Of a stretch of 45,076 nucleotides of DNA, positions 28,943 through 38,457 are shown piece after piece. Below the pieces are notes generated by a model, which made no database searches, was not told the origin of the DNA, and saw nothing but the letters and a program-made list of their open reading frames with translations. The position numbers and the translations under genes are program-made. The stretch is from Mesorhizobium loti (GTDB lineage Bacteria > Pseudomonadota > Alphaproteobacteria > Rhizobiales > Rhizobiaceae), in contig NZ_LPWA01000132.1 in assembly GCF_001510895.1 (NCBI RefSeq), positions 1 to 45,076 of the forward strand, given 5' to 3'. Position 1 is the stretch's first letter; each line of letters starts with the position of its first letter.

Positions 28943-29575
28943 ATGACGCCGAAAGCGGTTTTCTGGGACATGGACGGAACGCTGGTCGACAGCGAGCCGC
29001 TGCACGAGGCCGCACTTGTGGCCGCTCTGCGCAGCGTCGGCATCGCGCCGCCGACCGATCTGCACGAACGGGTGCTCGGCGTCGCGGCATGGCCGGTCTA
29101 TGAGATGCTGCGCGACCAGTTCGGCCTCGACCTGCCCTTCGACGATTGGATCGTGCGCAAGTACGATCACTACCTGCCGATGGCCGAGACGCTGAAGCCG
29201 CGCCCCGGCGCGATCGAGGTGTTCAACGAATTGCGGGCACTGGGCGTCGAGCAGGCGGTGGTGTCCAATTCCGATCGGCTGATCGTCGACGCCAATCTAG
29301 CCGCGGTCGGTCTCGTCTATCCCGGCATGCACACGGTGAGCCGCAACGACGTTCGCCTGGGCAAGCCGCATGCGGAACCCTTCCTGCGTGCTGCCTATCT
29401 CGCCGGCGTCGATCCGGCCGCGGCAATCGCGGTCGACGACAGCCACACCGGCGCCATGGCCGGACTGGCTGCGGGCATGAAGACGATCTTCTGGCCGGAG
29501 GCGCCGATGGAAGGACCGCCCGGCGCCATCGTGATCAACAGCGCGGATGAACTGCGCAAAGCGCTCGGGCTGTAA
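28943..29575 (+). CDS. HAD superfamily phosphatase, subfamily IA
   Basis: 210 residues. Motif I FWDMDGTLVDSEPLH (nucleophile Asp9, Asp11), motif II VVSNSDRL, motif III Lys in RLGKPHAEPFL, motif IV IAVDDSHTGAMAG. AAGGAG precedes the ATG. It is divergent from the SorC regulator and ends directly against the convergent aldolase. With the regulator and aldolase it may form a small sugar-phosphate module; the substrate is not known. It is a different branch from the HAD protein at 19015-19698. Confidence 0.92.
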   Translation: MTPKAVFWDMDGTLVDSEPLHEAALVAALRSVGIAPPTDLHERVLGVAAWPVYEMLRDQFGLDLPFDDWIVRKYDHYLPMAETLKPRPGAIEVFNELRALGVEQAVVSNSDRLIVDANLAAVGLVYPGMHTVSRNDVRLGKPHAEPFLRAAYLAGVDPAAAIAVDDSHTGAMAGLAAGMKTIFWPEAPMEGPPGAIVINSADELRKALGL

Positions 29576-30343
29576 TCAGTTCCTGTAGACCGGCTCTTCC
29601 TCGTCGAGGATCGCTTTCAACTCGGAAAGATGACGCTCGGCCTGGCCGGGATAGTCGTCCATCTCGCTTGCCGCCTTTTCGGCAATCGCATCGGAGAGCG
29701 TGCGCAGCGGGCGACCGGTCCACAGCGCCTTGATGTAAGTCTCGGCGGCGCGCTCGAAATAGAACATGCGGTTGAAGGTGTCGGCGACGGTGTCGCCGAT
29801 GACCATGACGCCGTGATTGCCCATGACCATCACCTTGACCTTCGGGTCGGTCAGAAGCTGCGAGCAGCGCTCTCCCTCTTCCTCGAAGGCCAGCCCGCCG
29901 TAGTGGGCGTCGACGACATGGCGGTTGAAGAACATGGCCGAGTTCTGGTCGATCGGCGGCAGCGTCGAATCGGCGAGCGAGGCAAGCACGGTGGCATGGA
30001 TCGAATGCACATGCATGGCGCAGCGCGCATGCGGCACGTTGCGGTGGATGGCGCCGTGCAGGCCCCAGGCGGTCGGATCGGGCGCGTTGGGGCCGGAGAG
30101 CGTGTCGGGATCATTGGCGTCGATCAAAAGCAGGTCGCTCGCCTTGATGCGCGAGAAATGCACCTGGTTGGGATTCATCAGGAATTTGGTGCCGTCCTCA
30201 TTGACCGACAGCGAAAAGTGATTGGCCACCGCCTCGTGCATGTTGAGGCGCGCCGTCCAGCGGAAGGCGGCGGCGAGATCGACGCGCTCCTCGTAGTAGG
30301 GCAGGTTGGTCAGCGGTTCCTTCTGCAGGCGCGCAACGCTCAT
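29576..30343 (-). CDS. Class II aldolase/adducin family protein
   Basis: 255 residues. Zinc-binding His appear in the family pattern (CAMHVHSIHATVLASL, then HVVDAHYGGLAF and MGNHGVMVIGDTVADTF). Members include fuculose-phosphate aldolase, ribulose-phosphate 4-epimerase and many uncharacterised proteins. The N-terminal EERVDLAAAFRWTARLNMHEAVANHFSLSV belongs to the uncharacterised branch common in Rhizobiales, so I do not name a substrate. CCGGAGGATAG precedes the ATG. It follows ureG on the same strand after 83 bases and could be co-transcribed with it. Confidence 0.9.
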   Translation of the reverse strand: MSVARLQKEPLTNLPYYEERVDLAAAFRWTARLNMHEAVANHFSLSVNEDGTKFLMNPNQVHFSRIKASDLLLIDANDPDTLSGPNAPDPTAWGLHGAIHRNVPHARCAMHVHSIHATVLASLADSTLPPIDQNSAMFFNRHVVDAHYGGLAFEEEGERCSQLLTDPKVKVMVMGNHGVMVIGDTVADTFNRMFYFERAAETYIKALWTGRPLRTLSDAIAEKAASEMDDYPGQAERHLSELKAILDEEEPVYRN

Positions 30344-30426
30344 CGACTATCCTCCGGTTTTCCGAAGAATGCCGCGCGAAGCCGTGGCCAGCAACCGTAA
30401 ACTGGTGGGTCAGGCCAAACGATCGG

Positions 30427-31055
<629 letters not shown>

Positions 31056-31059
<4 letters not shown>

Positions 31060-31496
31060 GCCGGAAACTCCGTGATGGCAAGGATGGCAAAGCTCGCCCC
31101 AATCAGCAGGCAGAGCGGCGAATAGAGGCGCTGGTCGAGCCGGGCAAAGGGCTGCTCCGGCGTCAGCCGGCGCCACCAGGGCGTGAAGCCGGCGATGCCG
31201 CGACCAAGGAAAACGAGGCCGATGAGCAAGGCGGTCGCGGCAAGCCCTTCCCTCGGGAAGGGTGAGGCGAAAACCCCTTCCAGCGCCAGGGGCCACAGGG
31301 TGGCCAGCGCCAGGCAAGCGGCGACGGCGAAGCTCGCGACAGGCGACGGCATTTCCTCGACGCCGCGAAAGCCGACGACGGCGTGAGCACAGGATTTTCC
31401 ATCCGTGCCCGGCCATATGCCGCCAATGCCCCAATAGACATGCAGCGTGGTGATCAGGAGCAGGACGAAAGAGAGGATGACGGCAAGAATAGTCAT
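31056..31496 (-). CDS. Small DUF3995-type membrane protein in the urease operon
   Basis: 146 residues with four predicted transmembrane segments (TILAVILSFVLLLITTLHVYWGIGG first). HVYWGIGGIWPG and LGRGIAGFTPWWRR are the conserved parts. It overlaps ureF upstream and ureG downstream by four bases each, so the three are translated as a chain. This placement suggests a part in urease activity or substrate or nickel supply, but no function is established that I know of. DUF assignment from memory. Confidence 0.8.
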
Positions 31497-32164
31497 GAGC
31501 GGAACAGCCGCGAATACTGGGTTTCGTGCTTCATCGCCACGATGTCGGACATGAAAGCCGAGCCGCCAAGATCATCGAGTGAGGAATTGGCCGCGCGGGC
31601 CGCCGTCGCTAGAGCTAGGAATTCGAAGCCGGCTAACAATGCCGTCGCGTCGACTTGTCCAACCACACCGAGCCGGATCGCGGCCTGCACGAGGTTGGAG
31701 AAGAAGGCCTGCAGGAAGGCGGGCAGCGCATCGCCAAGGCCGATGCCGTTACTACCGGCAACGGCGCCGACGGCAACACAGTAGGGGCAATCGGCCGGCA
31801 GGCGCTCCAGCGCCGGGCACGGCCAGGCGGAAGCCGCCTTGAGGAAGGCTGCGCCCTGCAGCATGGTTTCCATATGTCGCTCCTGCGAGCCGGCGAGCGC
31901 CTCGGCAAGCGCGGCAACTGCCGCAAGATCGCCGCCGTCACACGCCCGCCGCCAGCTTTCGGCAAACAGCACCGCATCGTTCCAGCCGGATCCCATCTCG
32001 ACCAGCGTTTCCAGCCAGCCGGCGAGATCCTGGCGATCGGCGATCAGCCCGTCATGCACGGCGCGTTCGAGGCCATGGCTGTAGGAAAAACCGCCGACAG
32101 GGAAGGAGGGCGACAGCCAGGCCATCAGGCGCAGCAGCGCTATGGACGACGGCTGGTCAGTCAT
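31493..32164 (-). CDS. ureF: Urease accessory protein UreF
   Basis: 223 residues, all-helical chaperone that bridges UreD-urease and UreG during nickel insertion. Diagnostic LMAWLSPSFPVGGFSYSHGLERAVHDGLI at residues 11-39, and C-terminal MKHETQYSRLFRS. The ATG at 32164 overlaps the ureE stop by eight bases; longer starts would run into the His-repeat region of ureE read in another frame and are artefacts. Confidence 0.96.
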   Translation of the reverse strand: MTDQPSSIALLRLMAWLSPSFPVGGFSYSHGLERAVHDGLIADRQDLAGWLETLVEMGSGWNDAVLFAESWRRACDGGDLAAVAALAEALAGSQERHMETMLQGAAFLKAASAWPCPALERLPADCPYCVAVGAVAGSNGIGLGDALPAFLQAFFSNLVQAAIRLGVVGQVDATALLAGFEFLALATAARAANSSLDDLGGSAFMSDIVAMKHETQYSRLFRS

Positions 32165-32741
32165 GGTGATGGTGGTGGTCGTCGTGATCGTGGTCATGAT
32201 GGTGATGATCATGAGAGTGGTGGTCGTGCCCATGATGATCATGCACGTGGTGATCATGGCCATGGTCGTGCCCGTGGCCGGAATAGGCGCCGCGCACCGG
32301 ACTGAACGGCACCAAAACCTCGCTCACGGTGGCGCCCAAACCCTCCAGCATCGCCTTGATGACATGGTCGCGCAGGATGAGGATGCGGTCCGCCTCGATT
32401 GCCGCCGCGAGATGGCGGTTGCCGATATGCCAGGCAAGCTCGGCGAGATGCACGGCATCGCGGGCGCGGATATCGTAGACCTCTTCCGGCGCGGCGACGA
32501 TCTCGAGCTGGCGGCCATCCTCCAGCACCAGCCGGTCGCCATTGCTGAGCGTCACCGGCTCGGGCAGGTCGACCAGCACTCTGCCGCCGGCCGCCGTTTC
32601 GATGGCGCGGCGGCGCAGATGCCGCTCGTCATGCGGCAACACGGCCTTGTCGAAAGGTGTCGCCGCTCCCGCCTCGCCGGCGGAAAGCACCGAGACGGCA
32701 CGCGGGAATTTGGTGAAATCGGTGTTGATGTTCAGCTTCAT
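32157..32741 (-). CDS. ureE: Urease accessory nickel metallochaperone UreE, His-rich tail
   Basis: 194 residues. The N-terminal peptide-binding domain (DERHLRRRAIETAAGGRVLVDLPEPVTLSNGDRLVLEDG) is followed by the metal domain with YDIRARDAVHLAELAWHIGNRHL, whose His in WHIGNRH is the conserved nickel site. The last 40 residues are almost only His and Asp (about 24 His), a nickel-storage tail as in Klebsiella UreE but longer. GGAGCC precedes the ATG. The tail is encoded by a CAT/GTG-rich low-complexity stretch at 32160-32280. Confidence 0.96.
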   Translation of the reverse strand: MKLNINTDFTKFPRAVSVLSAGEAGAATPFDKAVLPHDERHLRRRAIETAAGGRVLVDLPEPVTLSNGDRLVLEDGRQLEIVAAPEEVYDIRARDAVHLAELAWHIGNRHLAAAIEADRILILRDHVIKAMLEGLGATVSEVLVPFSPVRGAYSGHGHDHGHDHHVHDHHGHDHHSHDHHHHDHDHDDHHHHHD

Positions 32742-32756
32742 TTCATGGCTCCGCCA

Positions 32757-32860
32757 TTAGAGCGCCGCGCGTCCTCTTGGACGCGCAAAGGACGCTCTAA
32801 CATTTTTGAATCTATGCATCGTGCTTTCCGAAAATCGATCACGATTTTCGGGCCGATGCA
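32757..32860. repeat. Double-hairpin rhizobial repeat between ureE and the GST gene
   Basis: First hairpin TTAGAGCG...CGCTCTAA (32757-32800) with an inner stem GCGCGTCC-tctt-GGACGCGC. Second hairpin TGCATCG...CGATGCA (32815-32860) with inner CCGAAAATCG/CGATTTTCGG. This arrangement is a common intergenic repeat in Mesorhizobium, as I recall. The stop codon and last six codons of the GST gene lie inside it. Confidence 0.8.
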
Positions 32861-33405
32861 TTGGCTTGCGCCCGCGCACGGGCGGGACGGGAAAGTACTC
32901 GATCGAAGTAAGCGTTGACGCGCTCGGATTCGATCCGGAACCGACCGGCGCGGGCCCAACCGCCCATGTCGCCGAGCAGCACGTCGACGGCCGAGAAACG
33001 ATCGCCGAGCGCGAAGGGCTTGTCGCCGAGCCGACGATCCAGCGCCTTCACTTCGGAGGCGAAATCATGCGCGGCGGCGGGGCCGACATCGACGCGCACC
33101 TCTTTCGGCAGCAGGAAGCGGTGGCGCAGCTTGTTCCACAACGGCGCTTCGAGCTCGCTCTGGGCGAAATGCATCCCCATGCCCTTATCGGCATGCTTGT
33201 CCGCCAGGTAGACGCAGATCGCGGCCGAATCCGTGATCTTCAGATCACCGTCAATCAGGATCGGCACCTTGCCGGAGGGATTCAGCGCATAGGCCTCCGG
33301 CGAACGCAGCTTGACCTCGGCGAATTCGTAAGGCTGCCCGAGCTCCTCGAGCATCCAGAGCACCCGGCTGACGCGGGAGCCTCGCGATCCGACGGCCTTG
33401 TACAT
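32839..33405 (-). CDS. Glutathione S-transferase family protein
   Basis: 188 residues. N-terminal thioredoxin-fold domain with SRGSRVSRVLWMLEELGQPYEFAEV, the NPSGKVPILIDGD segment with the cis-Pro, and DSAAICVYLADKH (glutathione-binding Asp-Ser). The C-terminal helical domain has DRFSAVDVLLGDMGGWA. The ATG at 33405 begins MYKAVGSRGS. The C-terminus ANASARKS is written by the adjoining repeat, so the original end may have been replaced. It lies inside the urease cluster, with no known role in urease. Confidence 0.9.
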   Translation of the reverse strand: MYKAVGSRGSRVSRVLWMLEELGQPYEFAEVKLRSPEAYALNPSGKVPILIDGDLKITDSAAICVYLADKHADKGMGMHFAQSELEAPLWNKLRHRFLLPKEVRVDVGPAAAHDFASEVKALDRRLGDKPFALGDRFSAVDVLLGDMGGWARAGRFRIESERVNAYFDRVLSRPARARAQANASARKS

Positions 33406-33462
33406 GGTTGCACCTGTCTTTTCCCGGACCCTAGACCATCGTGGACGTCCACCCAATGCCGC

Positions 33463-34056
33463 TCAGACGATGGTGTCGAAGAGCCGCAGTATGAAGGATA
33501 TCTGGTAGATGAGCGCGACCGCGACGAAGGCGATGTGGAAGCGGCGATCGCGTACCAGGATCGCGACCAGGCAAAACGCCACGAAAACCGGCGTGCGGAT
33601 CAGATATTCGTTGCCGAAGCGGGCGAAATGCTCCGGGCCCTTAAGCAGCGTGTCGATGATGTCGAGCAGATAGGTTGCGCCAAGCAGGCCGAAGAACCAC
33701 GCGCGCCGCGAATAAAAATAGTCCTCGTAGCTGGTGTAATCGAGCATCGAATCCGGAAACAGCAGCGCGCAAAGCAGGAAGAGCGTGATGGCGTAGAAGA
33801 TGATGAAAAGGTATTTGCCGAAGGTCCAGGACTGGATGGCGTAGAGCCCGAACTCCCACCACCAGAAATGCACCAGCATCAAGAGCACCGAGCCGACCCA
33901 GGCGAGATGCACGGCATAGAGCCGGTACTGGCCGGGATGCTGGACGATGCGCGCGACGCCGGACAGCAGCCGGGTGACGCCGAGGCCGATGACCATACCC
34001 ATGACGATGCGGATATGCGGAAAGATGTCGTGGGGAGAGGCGATTTCGGTGGGCAT
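33463..34056 (-). CDS. Membrane protein of unknown function
   Basis: 197 residues with five or six hydrophobic segments. Distinctive stretches are HIRIVMGMVIGLGVTRLLSGVARIVQHP, WVGSVLLMLVHFWWWEF and YYEDYFYSRR-like DYTSYEDYFYSRRAWFFGLLG. I do not recognise a named family beyond uncharacterised rhizobial membrane proteins. It sits between the DUF29 gene and the GST gene in the same direction as the urease genes. Confidence 0.75.
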   Translation of the reverse strand: MPTEIASPHDIFPHIRIVMGMVIGLGVTRLLSGVARIVQHPGQYRLYAVHLAWVGSVLLMLVHFWWWEFGLYAIQSWTFGKYLFIIFYAITLFLLCALLFPDSMLDYTSYEDYFYSRRAWFFGLLGATYLLDIIDTLLKGPEHFARFGNEYLIRTPVFVAFCLVAILVRDRRFHIAFVAVALIYQISFILRLFDTIV

Positions 34057-34096
34057 CGACCTTAGCGGGGAATGCAGGGAAGAAGACGCAGGCGGA

Positions 34097-34585
34097 TCAG
34101 TCTCTCAGGAAATCATCCATCGAAAGCGGCCCGCCCGGCCAGAATCGACCGTCGAGCGCCTGCTTGGATGTAAAGGGAGGGTCGCTTGGGAAGTACGACT
34201 TTCTGAGTCCTGTTTCCCTAACGGCAACAGGCAAAGCGTTTTTATACGCTTCTTCGAATATCTGGGCGGGATACCGGCGCAGGCTCGGGCTATCCTTGAT
34301 GATGCCGCCGACCCAGGTGCGCTGCTCCGAGATCGATGCCTGCCAGCTATGACACCTGTGGCCAGGTTGGAATTCCCACTTCAGCAAATGTGTAATCAGC
34401 ACCTCCATCCGGCTGCGAATTTCCCGTTTGTCCCTCCTCCCCAAGCTCTCGATCTCCTCAGCCAAATTCTCGCGGTCAAGCTCGGAAAGACGCCCTTCGT
34501 GCAGCAGGGCGCCTTGCTCGGCACACCACTGGACGAAGTCCGCTTCGTAGGGCGTCAGCGCCCTGAGACGATCAATCCTGTTCAT
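34097..34585 (-). CDS. DUF29 family protein
   Basis: 162 residues. YEADFVQWCAEQGALLHEGRLSELDRENLAEEIESLGRRDKREIRSRMEVLITHLLKWEFQP is the classic DUF29 helix pair; the second half RRYPAQIFEEAYKNALPVAVRETGL also fits. Small alpha-helical cytosolic proteins of unknown function, frequent in Rhizobiales and cyanobacteria, often in variable spots. It lies between ureC and ureE. Confidence 0.88.
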   Translation of the reverse strand: MNRIDRLRALTPYEADFVQWCAEQGALLHEGRLSELDRENLAEEIESLGRRDKREIRSRMEVLITHLLKWEFQPGHRCHSWQASISEQRTWVGGIIKDSPSLRRYPAQIFEEAYKNALPVAVRETGLRKSYFPSDPPFTSKQALDGRFWPGGPLSMDDFLRD

Positions 34586-34648
34586 GGATGCATCATGCCC
34601 CAGTTTGCGAAAATCGCAAAGAAGCGCTGGGCTCAGGAAAGTGGCCGT

Positions 34649-36360
34649 TCAAAACAGAAAATACCTCTGCGCCATCGGCAGCACCGTCGCCGGCTCGCAG
34701 GTCAACAGCTCGCCGTCGGCGCGGACCTCGTAAGTTTCGGGATCGACCTCGACAAGCGGCGTCGCGTCGTTGAGCACCATCGAATGCTTGCCGATGCCGC
34801 CGCGCGTGTTCTCGACCGCGACCATCGCCTTGTCGACGCCGAGCCGGCCCTGCAGGCCGGCATCGAAGGCGGCCTTCGAGACGAAGGTCACCGAGGAGTT
34901 GGTGAGCGCCTTGCCAAAGGCGCCGAACATCGGCCGGTAGTGCATGGGCTGCGGCGTCGGGATCGAGGCGTTGGGATCTCCCATCGGTGCCGCCGCGATC
35001 GAGCCGCCGACCAGCACAATCTCCGGCTTGACGCCGAAGAAGGCTGGGTTCCACAGCACCAGATCGGCGCGCTTGCCCACCGTCACCGAGCCGATCTCCT
35101 TCGACAGGCCGTGCGCGATCGCCGGGTTGATCGTGTATTTGGCGATGTAGCGGCGGACGCGGAAATTGTCGTTGCCGCCGGTTTCCTGCGGCAGCGAACC
35201 GCGCTGCCGCTTCATCTTGTCGGCGGTCTGCCAGCAGCGGATCGCCACCTCGCCGACGCGGCCCATGGCCTGGCTGTCGGAGGAGATGATCGAGAAGGCG
35301 CCGATGTCGTGCAGGATGTCCTCGGCCGCAATAGTTTCCTTGCGGATGCGGCTTTCGGCGAAGGCGATGTCCTCCGGGATCGACGGCGACAAATGATGGC
35401 AGACCATCAGCATGTCGAGATGCTCGGCCAGAGTATTCACTGTGTAGGGCCGTGTCGGGTTGGTCGAAGAGGGATGACGTTGGGCAGGCCGCAGACTTTT
35501 ATGATGTCGGGCGCGTGGCCGCCCCCCGCCCCCTCGGTGTGGAAGGCATGGATGGTGCGACCATGAATAGCCGCGACCGTATTCTCGACGAAGCCCGATT
35601 CGTTCAGCGTGTCGGTGTGGATCATCACCTGCACGTCGTAAGCGTCTGCGACCGACAGGCAGCAGTCGATCGCTGCGGGCGTCGTGCCCCAATCCTCATG
35701 CAGCTTCAGCGAGCAGGCGCCGGCAAGCACCATCTCTTCCAGCGCCGCCGGCCGCGAGGCATTGCCCTTGCCGGACAGGCCGATATTCATCGGGAACGCG
35801 TCGAAGGACTGGATCATGCGCGCCATGTGCCACGGTCCTGGCGTGCAAGTGGTGGCCAAAGTGCCGTGGGCCGGACCGGTGCCGCCGCCAAGCATGGTGG
35901 TGATGCCGCTCATCAGCGCTTCCTCGATCTGCTGCGGGCAGATGAAGTGGATATGCGCGTCGAAGCCGCCGGCGGTGAGGATCTTACCCTCGCCGGCGAT
36001 AATCTCGGTTCCCGGCCCGATGATGATGGTGACGCCACCTTGGGTGTCGGGATTGCCGGCCTTGCCGATTGCCGCGATGCGACCGTCCTTCAGGCCGATA
36101 TCGGCCTTGACGATGCCGGCAAGCGCATCGACCACCAGCGCATTGGTGATCACCGTATCGACCGCGCCTTGCGCCCGCGCTACCTGGCTCTGGCCCATGC
36201 CGTCGCGGATGACCTTGCCGCCACCGAATTTTACTTCCTCGCCATGGACGGTGAAATCCCTTTCGACCTCGATGAAGAGCTCGGTGTCGGCCAGCCGCAC
36301 CTTGTCGCCGACGGTCGGGCCATACATCTGCGCATAGGCGGCGCGCGAAATTCTAGCCAT
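34649..36360 (-). CDS. ureC: Urease alpha subunit, one frameshift near 35471
   Basis: Catalytic subunit of urease (urea to ammonia and carbamate, cytosol). The first frame runs from the ATG at 36360 (MARISRAAYAQMYGPTVGDKVRLAD) to CGLPNVIP; the rest continues in another frame as SSTNPTRPYTVNTLAEH to the stop at 34649. The break is in GGG at 35471-35473 (plus strand), where GGGG restores the frame and gives 570 residues, the usual UreC length. All active-site features exist: nickel His in AHIHFICP, the carbamylated Lys in LKLHEDWG, His in MIHTDTLNE and HTEGAGGGHAPD, the catalytic His of MVCHHLSPS, Asp in SSDSQAMGR. Probably a functional gene with a consensus error. Confidence 0.93.
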
Positions 36361-36527
36361 CAGCGATTGCTCCCGAAATGAAGGTTGATTGAAGGCCGGC
36401 TGCACATTCTCGCCATCCAATGGTCACGCAATGACCCGCTCGGCGACACTTTGCGCTCCCATTTGGCGGTTGAGGTGGCCGAGTCAGCCCAAAACCACCG
36501 TTTGCCAAACCGATGGAAGGAATATCC

Positions 36528-36899
36528 ATGCGCAAGACGATATTTTTCGCTGCCGCCGCCGCCTTGATGACGGTGGGCGCTGCAAGCGCCCAGCAGCAGC
36601 CCGCGCCGCAGCCAAGCCCGGCGCCGGCCGCACCTGCTCCCGCCGCGCCCAAACCGCCGACCATCGAGAGCGTCAGCATCGTCGACATCACCGAACTGCC
36701 CAAGGACACGCAAACGCAGGTCAACCAGATCGTGGCGCAACGCGGCGACGCCGGCCTGCAGACCTTGCGCAAATCGATCGACGCGACGCCCAAGGTGAAG
36801 TCCGCGCTCGAAGCCAAGGGGATGAGCTCGGCGCAAGTGATTGCCGCCAGCCTTCAGCCCAATGGCGCGCTGACCCTGATCACCAAGAAGGCAAGCTGA
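36528..36899 (+). CDS. Small secreted protein of unknown function
   Basis: 123 residues. Signal peptide MRKTIFFAAAAALMTVGAASA, then a Gln/Pro/Ala-rich linker (about 30 residues), then a folded part with TQVNQIVAQRGDAGLQTLRKSIDATPKVKSALEAKGMSSAQVIAAS. I do not recognise the family. GGAAGGA precedes the ATG. It is transcribed against the urease genes and splits ureB from ureC, together with the next gene. Confidence 0.8.
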   Translation: MRKTIFFAAAAALMTVGAASAQQQPAPQPSPAPAAPAPAAPKPPTIESVSIVDITELPKDTQTQVNQIVAQRGDAGLQTLRKSIDATPKVKSALEAKGMSSAQVIAASLQPNGALTLITKKAS

Positions 36900-37016
36900 T
36901 TGCGCCGCCTGGCGGGCCGGTTGCAGGCCCGCCGGCGGCAAGCCTGAGGGAACCTCCGGCTCGCAAGAGACGTTTCGCTCTTTTCGCCCCACAGGAAATT
37001 CAGCCAGGAGCGAGCG

Positions 37017-37502
37017 ATGACGGGCGGCGTCAAAATACCTTTTCCAGCTACGGCCGCGGCCGCGCTTCTGATAGCCGCCGCCCCGCACGCCGCGTTCCCC
37101 GCGCAGCCGCTGGATAGCAACAAGCCGGCTGCGACGATCGTCGATTCCGACGTCAGGCAGGAGGAGGCGCTGTCGAAGACGGAAGCCGGCAAAGTCATCA
37201 CGGCGATAGACCGCACGCGCGAGAATATCGGCACGGTGCGCAAGACGACCAAGCTCGATACCGTCGACATCGTGTTTCTGACCGATGCCGCTCGCAGCGA
37301 GGGCGGACCGCCGCCGGCGATCGAGAACAAGGTGAAGCAGCATCAGGACGACGTCTCGGAACTGCGGCAGGAGATCGAGGCGAACGCGTTGCTGTTCAAC
37401 GCGATCGATTCGCGGCGCGTGCTCGCCGAGGACGTGCTTGCCGTCGAATTCGACAATCCGGGCAAGATCGTCATCTACGCGGCCGCCAAGCCGCCGAAAT
37501 GA
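37017..37502 (+). CDS. Secreted protein of unknown function
   Basis: 161 residues with an N-terminal export signal (FPATAAAALLIAAAPHAAFPAQP). The mature part contains SKTEAGKVITAIDRTRENIGTVRKTTKLDTVDIVFLTDAA and a helical QHQDDVSELRQEIEANALLFNAIDSR segment. No family recognised. GCCAGGAGCG precedes the ATG. It lies 117 bases after the preceding secreted protein on the same strand, and ends 20 bases from the convergent end of ureB. Confidence 0.78.
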   Translation: MTGGVKIPFPATAAAALLIAAAPHAAFPAQPLDSNKPAATIVDSDVRQEEALSKTEAGKVITAIDRTRENIGTVRKTTKLDTVDIVFLTDAARSEGGPPPAIENKVKQHQDDVSELRQEIEANALLFNAIDSRRVLAEDVLAVEFDNPGKIVIYAAAKPPK

Positions 37503-37522
37503 TTCGAGCCCGCCGCCAGACC

Positions 37523-37828
37523 TCACAGCTTGCCCATCACCTTCTGCTGGAATCCATAGACCTCGCGCTGGCCGCCGAGCGGCACCAGCGTGACGTCGCG
37601 TTCCTGGCCTGGCTCGAAACGCATGGCGGTGCCGGCAGCAATGTCGAGCCGCATGCCGCGAGCGCGCTCGCGGTCGAATTTCAGGCCTTCGTTGGTCTCG
37701 AAGAAATGATAATGGCTGCCGACCTGGATCGGGCGGTCACCGCTGTTGGCAACCTTGAGCGTCACCGTCGGCAAGCCCTTGTTCAGCTCGATGTCGCCCT
37801 TGGCCGTGATGACTTCGCCCGGGATCAT
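37523..37828 (-). CDS. ureB: Urease beta subunit
   Basis: 101 residues, structural subunit of the urease trimer. MIPGEVITAKGDIELNKGLPTVTLKVANSGDRPIQVGSHYHFFETN is diagnostic. The ATG at 37828 has GAGGGAGCG upstream, seven bases after the ureJ stop. The sequence as given reads from ureJ into ureB in one frame; that fusion results from the ureJ frameshift and is not real. Confidence 0.97.
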   Translation of the reverse strand: MIPGEVITAKGDIELNKGLPTVTLKVANSGDRPIQVGSHYHFFETNEGLKFDRERARGMRLDIAAGTAMRFEPGQERDVTLVPLGGQREVYGFQQKVMGKL

Positions 37829-37835
37829 CGCTCCC

Positions 37836-38428
37836 TCACAGCATGCCGAAGGCCAGGCCGGCGCCGACCGCCGCGCAGGCGCGCCGGCAGTACGCGTCAG
37901 GCTGCGGAAGCGCAGCCCAAGCCCAAGCGCGGCCGCGATGCCGACGGCATGGAGAAGTGTCGTGGCAACGGCAAAGCCTGCCATATATTCCAGCCCGCCG
38001 GCATTTTCAGGCACTTCGGCGCCATGCGCATGGCCGTGGAACAGGGCGAACAGGCCGATGACGGCGACGCCCGCCGAGACCGGCAGATCGACGGCCAGCG
38101 CGACCAGCAGACCGAGCGCCACGGCGGAGGCGAGTATGCCCGGCTCGACGAGGGGAACCGGCACCTGCAGCATGCCGAGCGCGCCGCCGACCAGCATCAC
38201 CCCGACAAAGGCCAGCGGCCATGCCCACACCGCCCGGCCGCCTTTCATTGCCGCCCACAGGCCGACCGCGATCATCACCGTCATATGGTCGAGGCCGGAC
38301 AGGGGGTGCATGAAGCCGGCCCTGAAGGAAGAGGTCGTGCCAACGCCGACATGGGCATAGGCGGGCATCGCGGCGGCCAAGAGGAGGAGCGCGGTGAGCG
38401 TGGTGCGTTTGGTCGAAGCGGAGATCAT
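37836..38428 (-). CDS. ureJ: HupE/UreJ family membrane protein, one frameshift near 37880
   Basis: HupE/UreJ proteins are small nickel-related permeases found with urease and hydrogenase genes. Signal-like N-terminus (TALLLLAAAMPAYA), then HVGVGTTSSFRAGFMHPLSGLDHMTVMIAVGLWA, the conserved HPLSGLDH motif, and six hydrophobic segments with FALFHGHAHGAEVP. Near 37878-37886 one base is missing: GGCGCGCCTGC should read GGCGCGGCCTGC, giving RTAGAACAAVGAGLAFGML and a stop at 37836. Corrected length 197 residues, normal for the family. Without the correction the frame runs on into ureB. Confidence 0.88.
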
Positions 38429-38457
38429 TGGTCTGCCTTCCAATCTAGCAAAAGAGG

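Noticed and set aside
32160..32280. Possible tandem repeat or CRISPR-like array from the CAT/GTG-rich stretch
   Set aside because: It is the coding sequence of the UreE His-rich tail; units are codon repeats without spacers.
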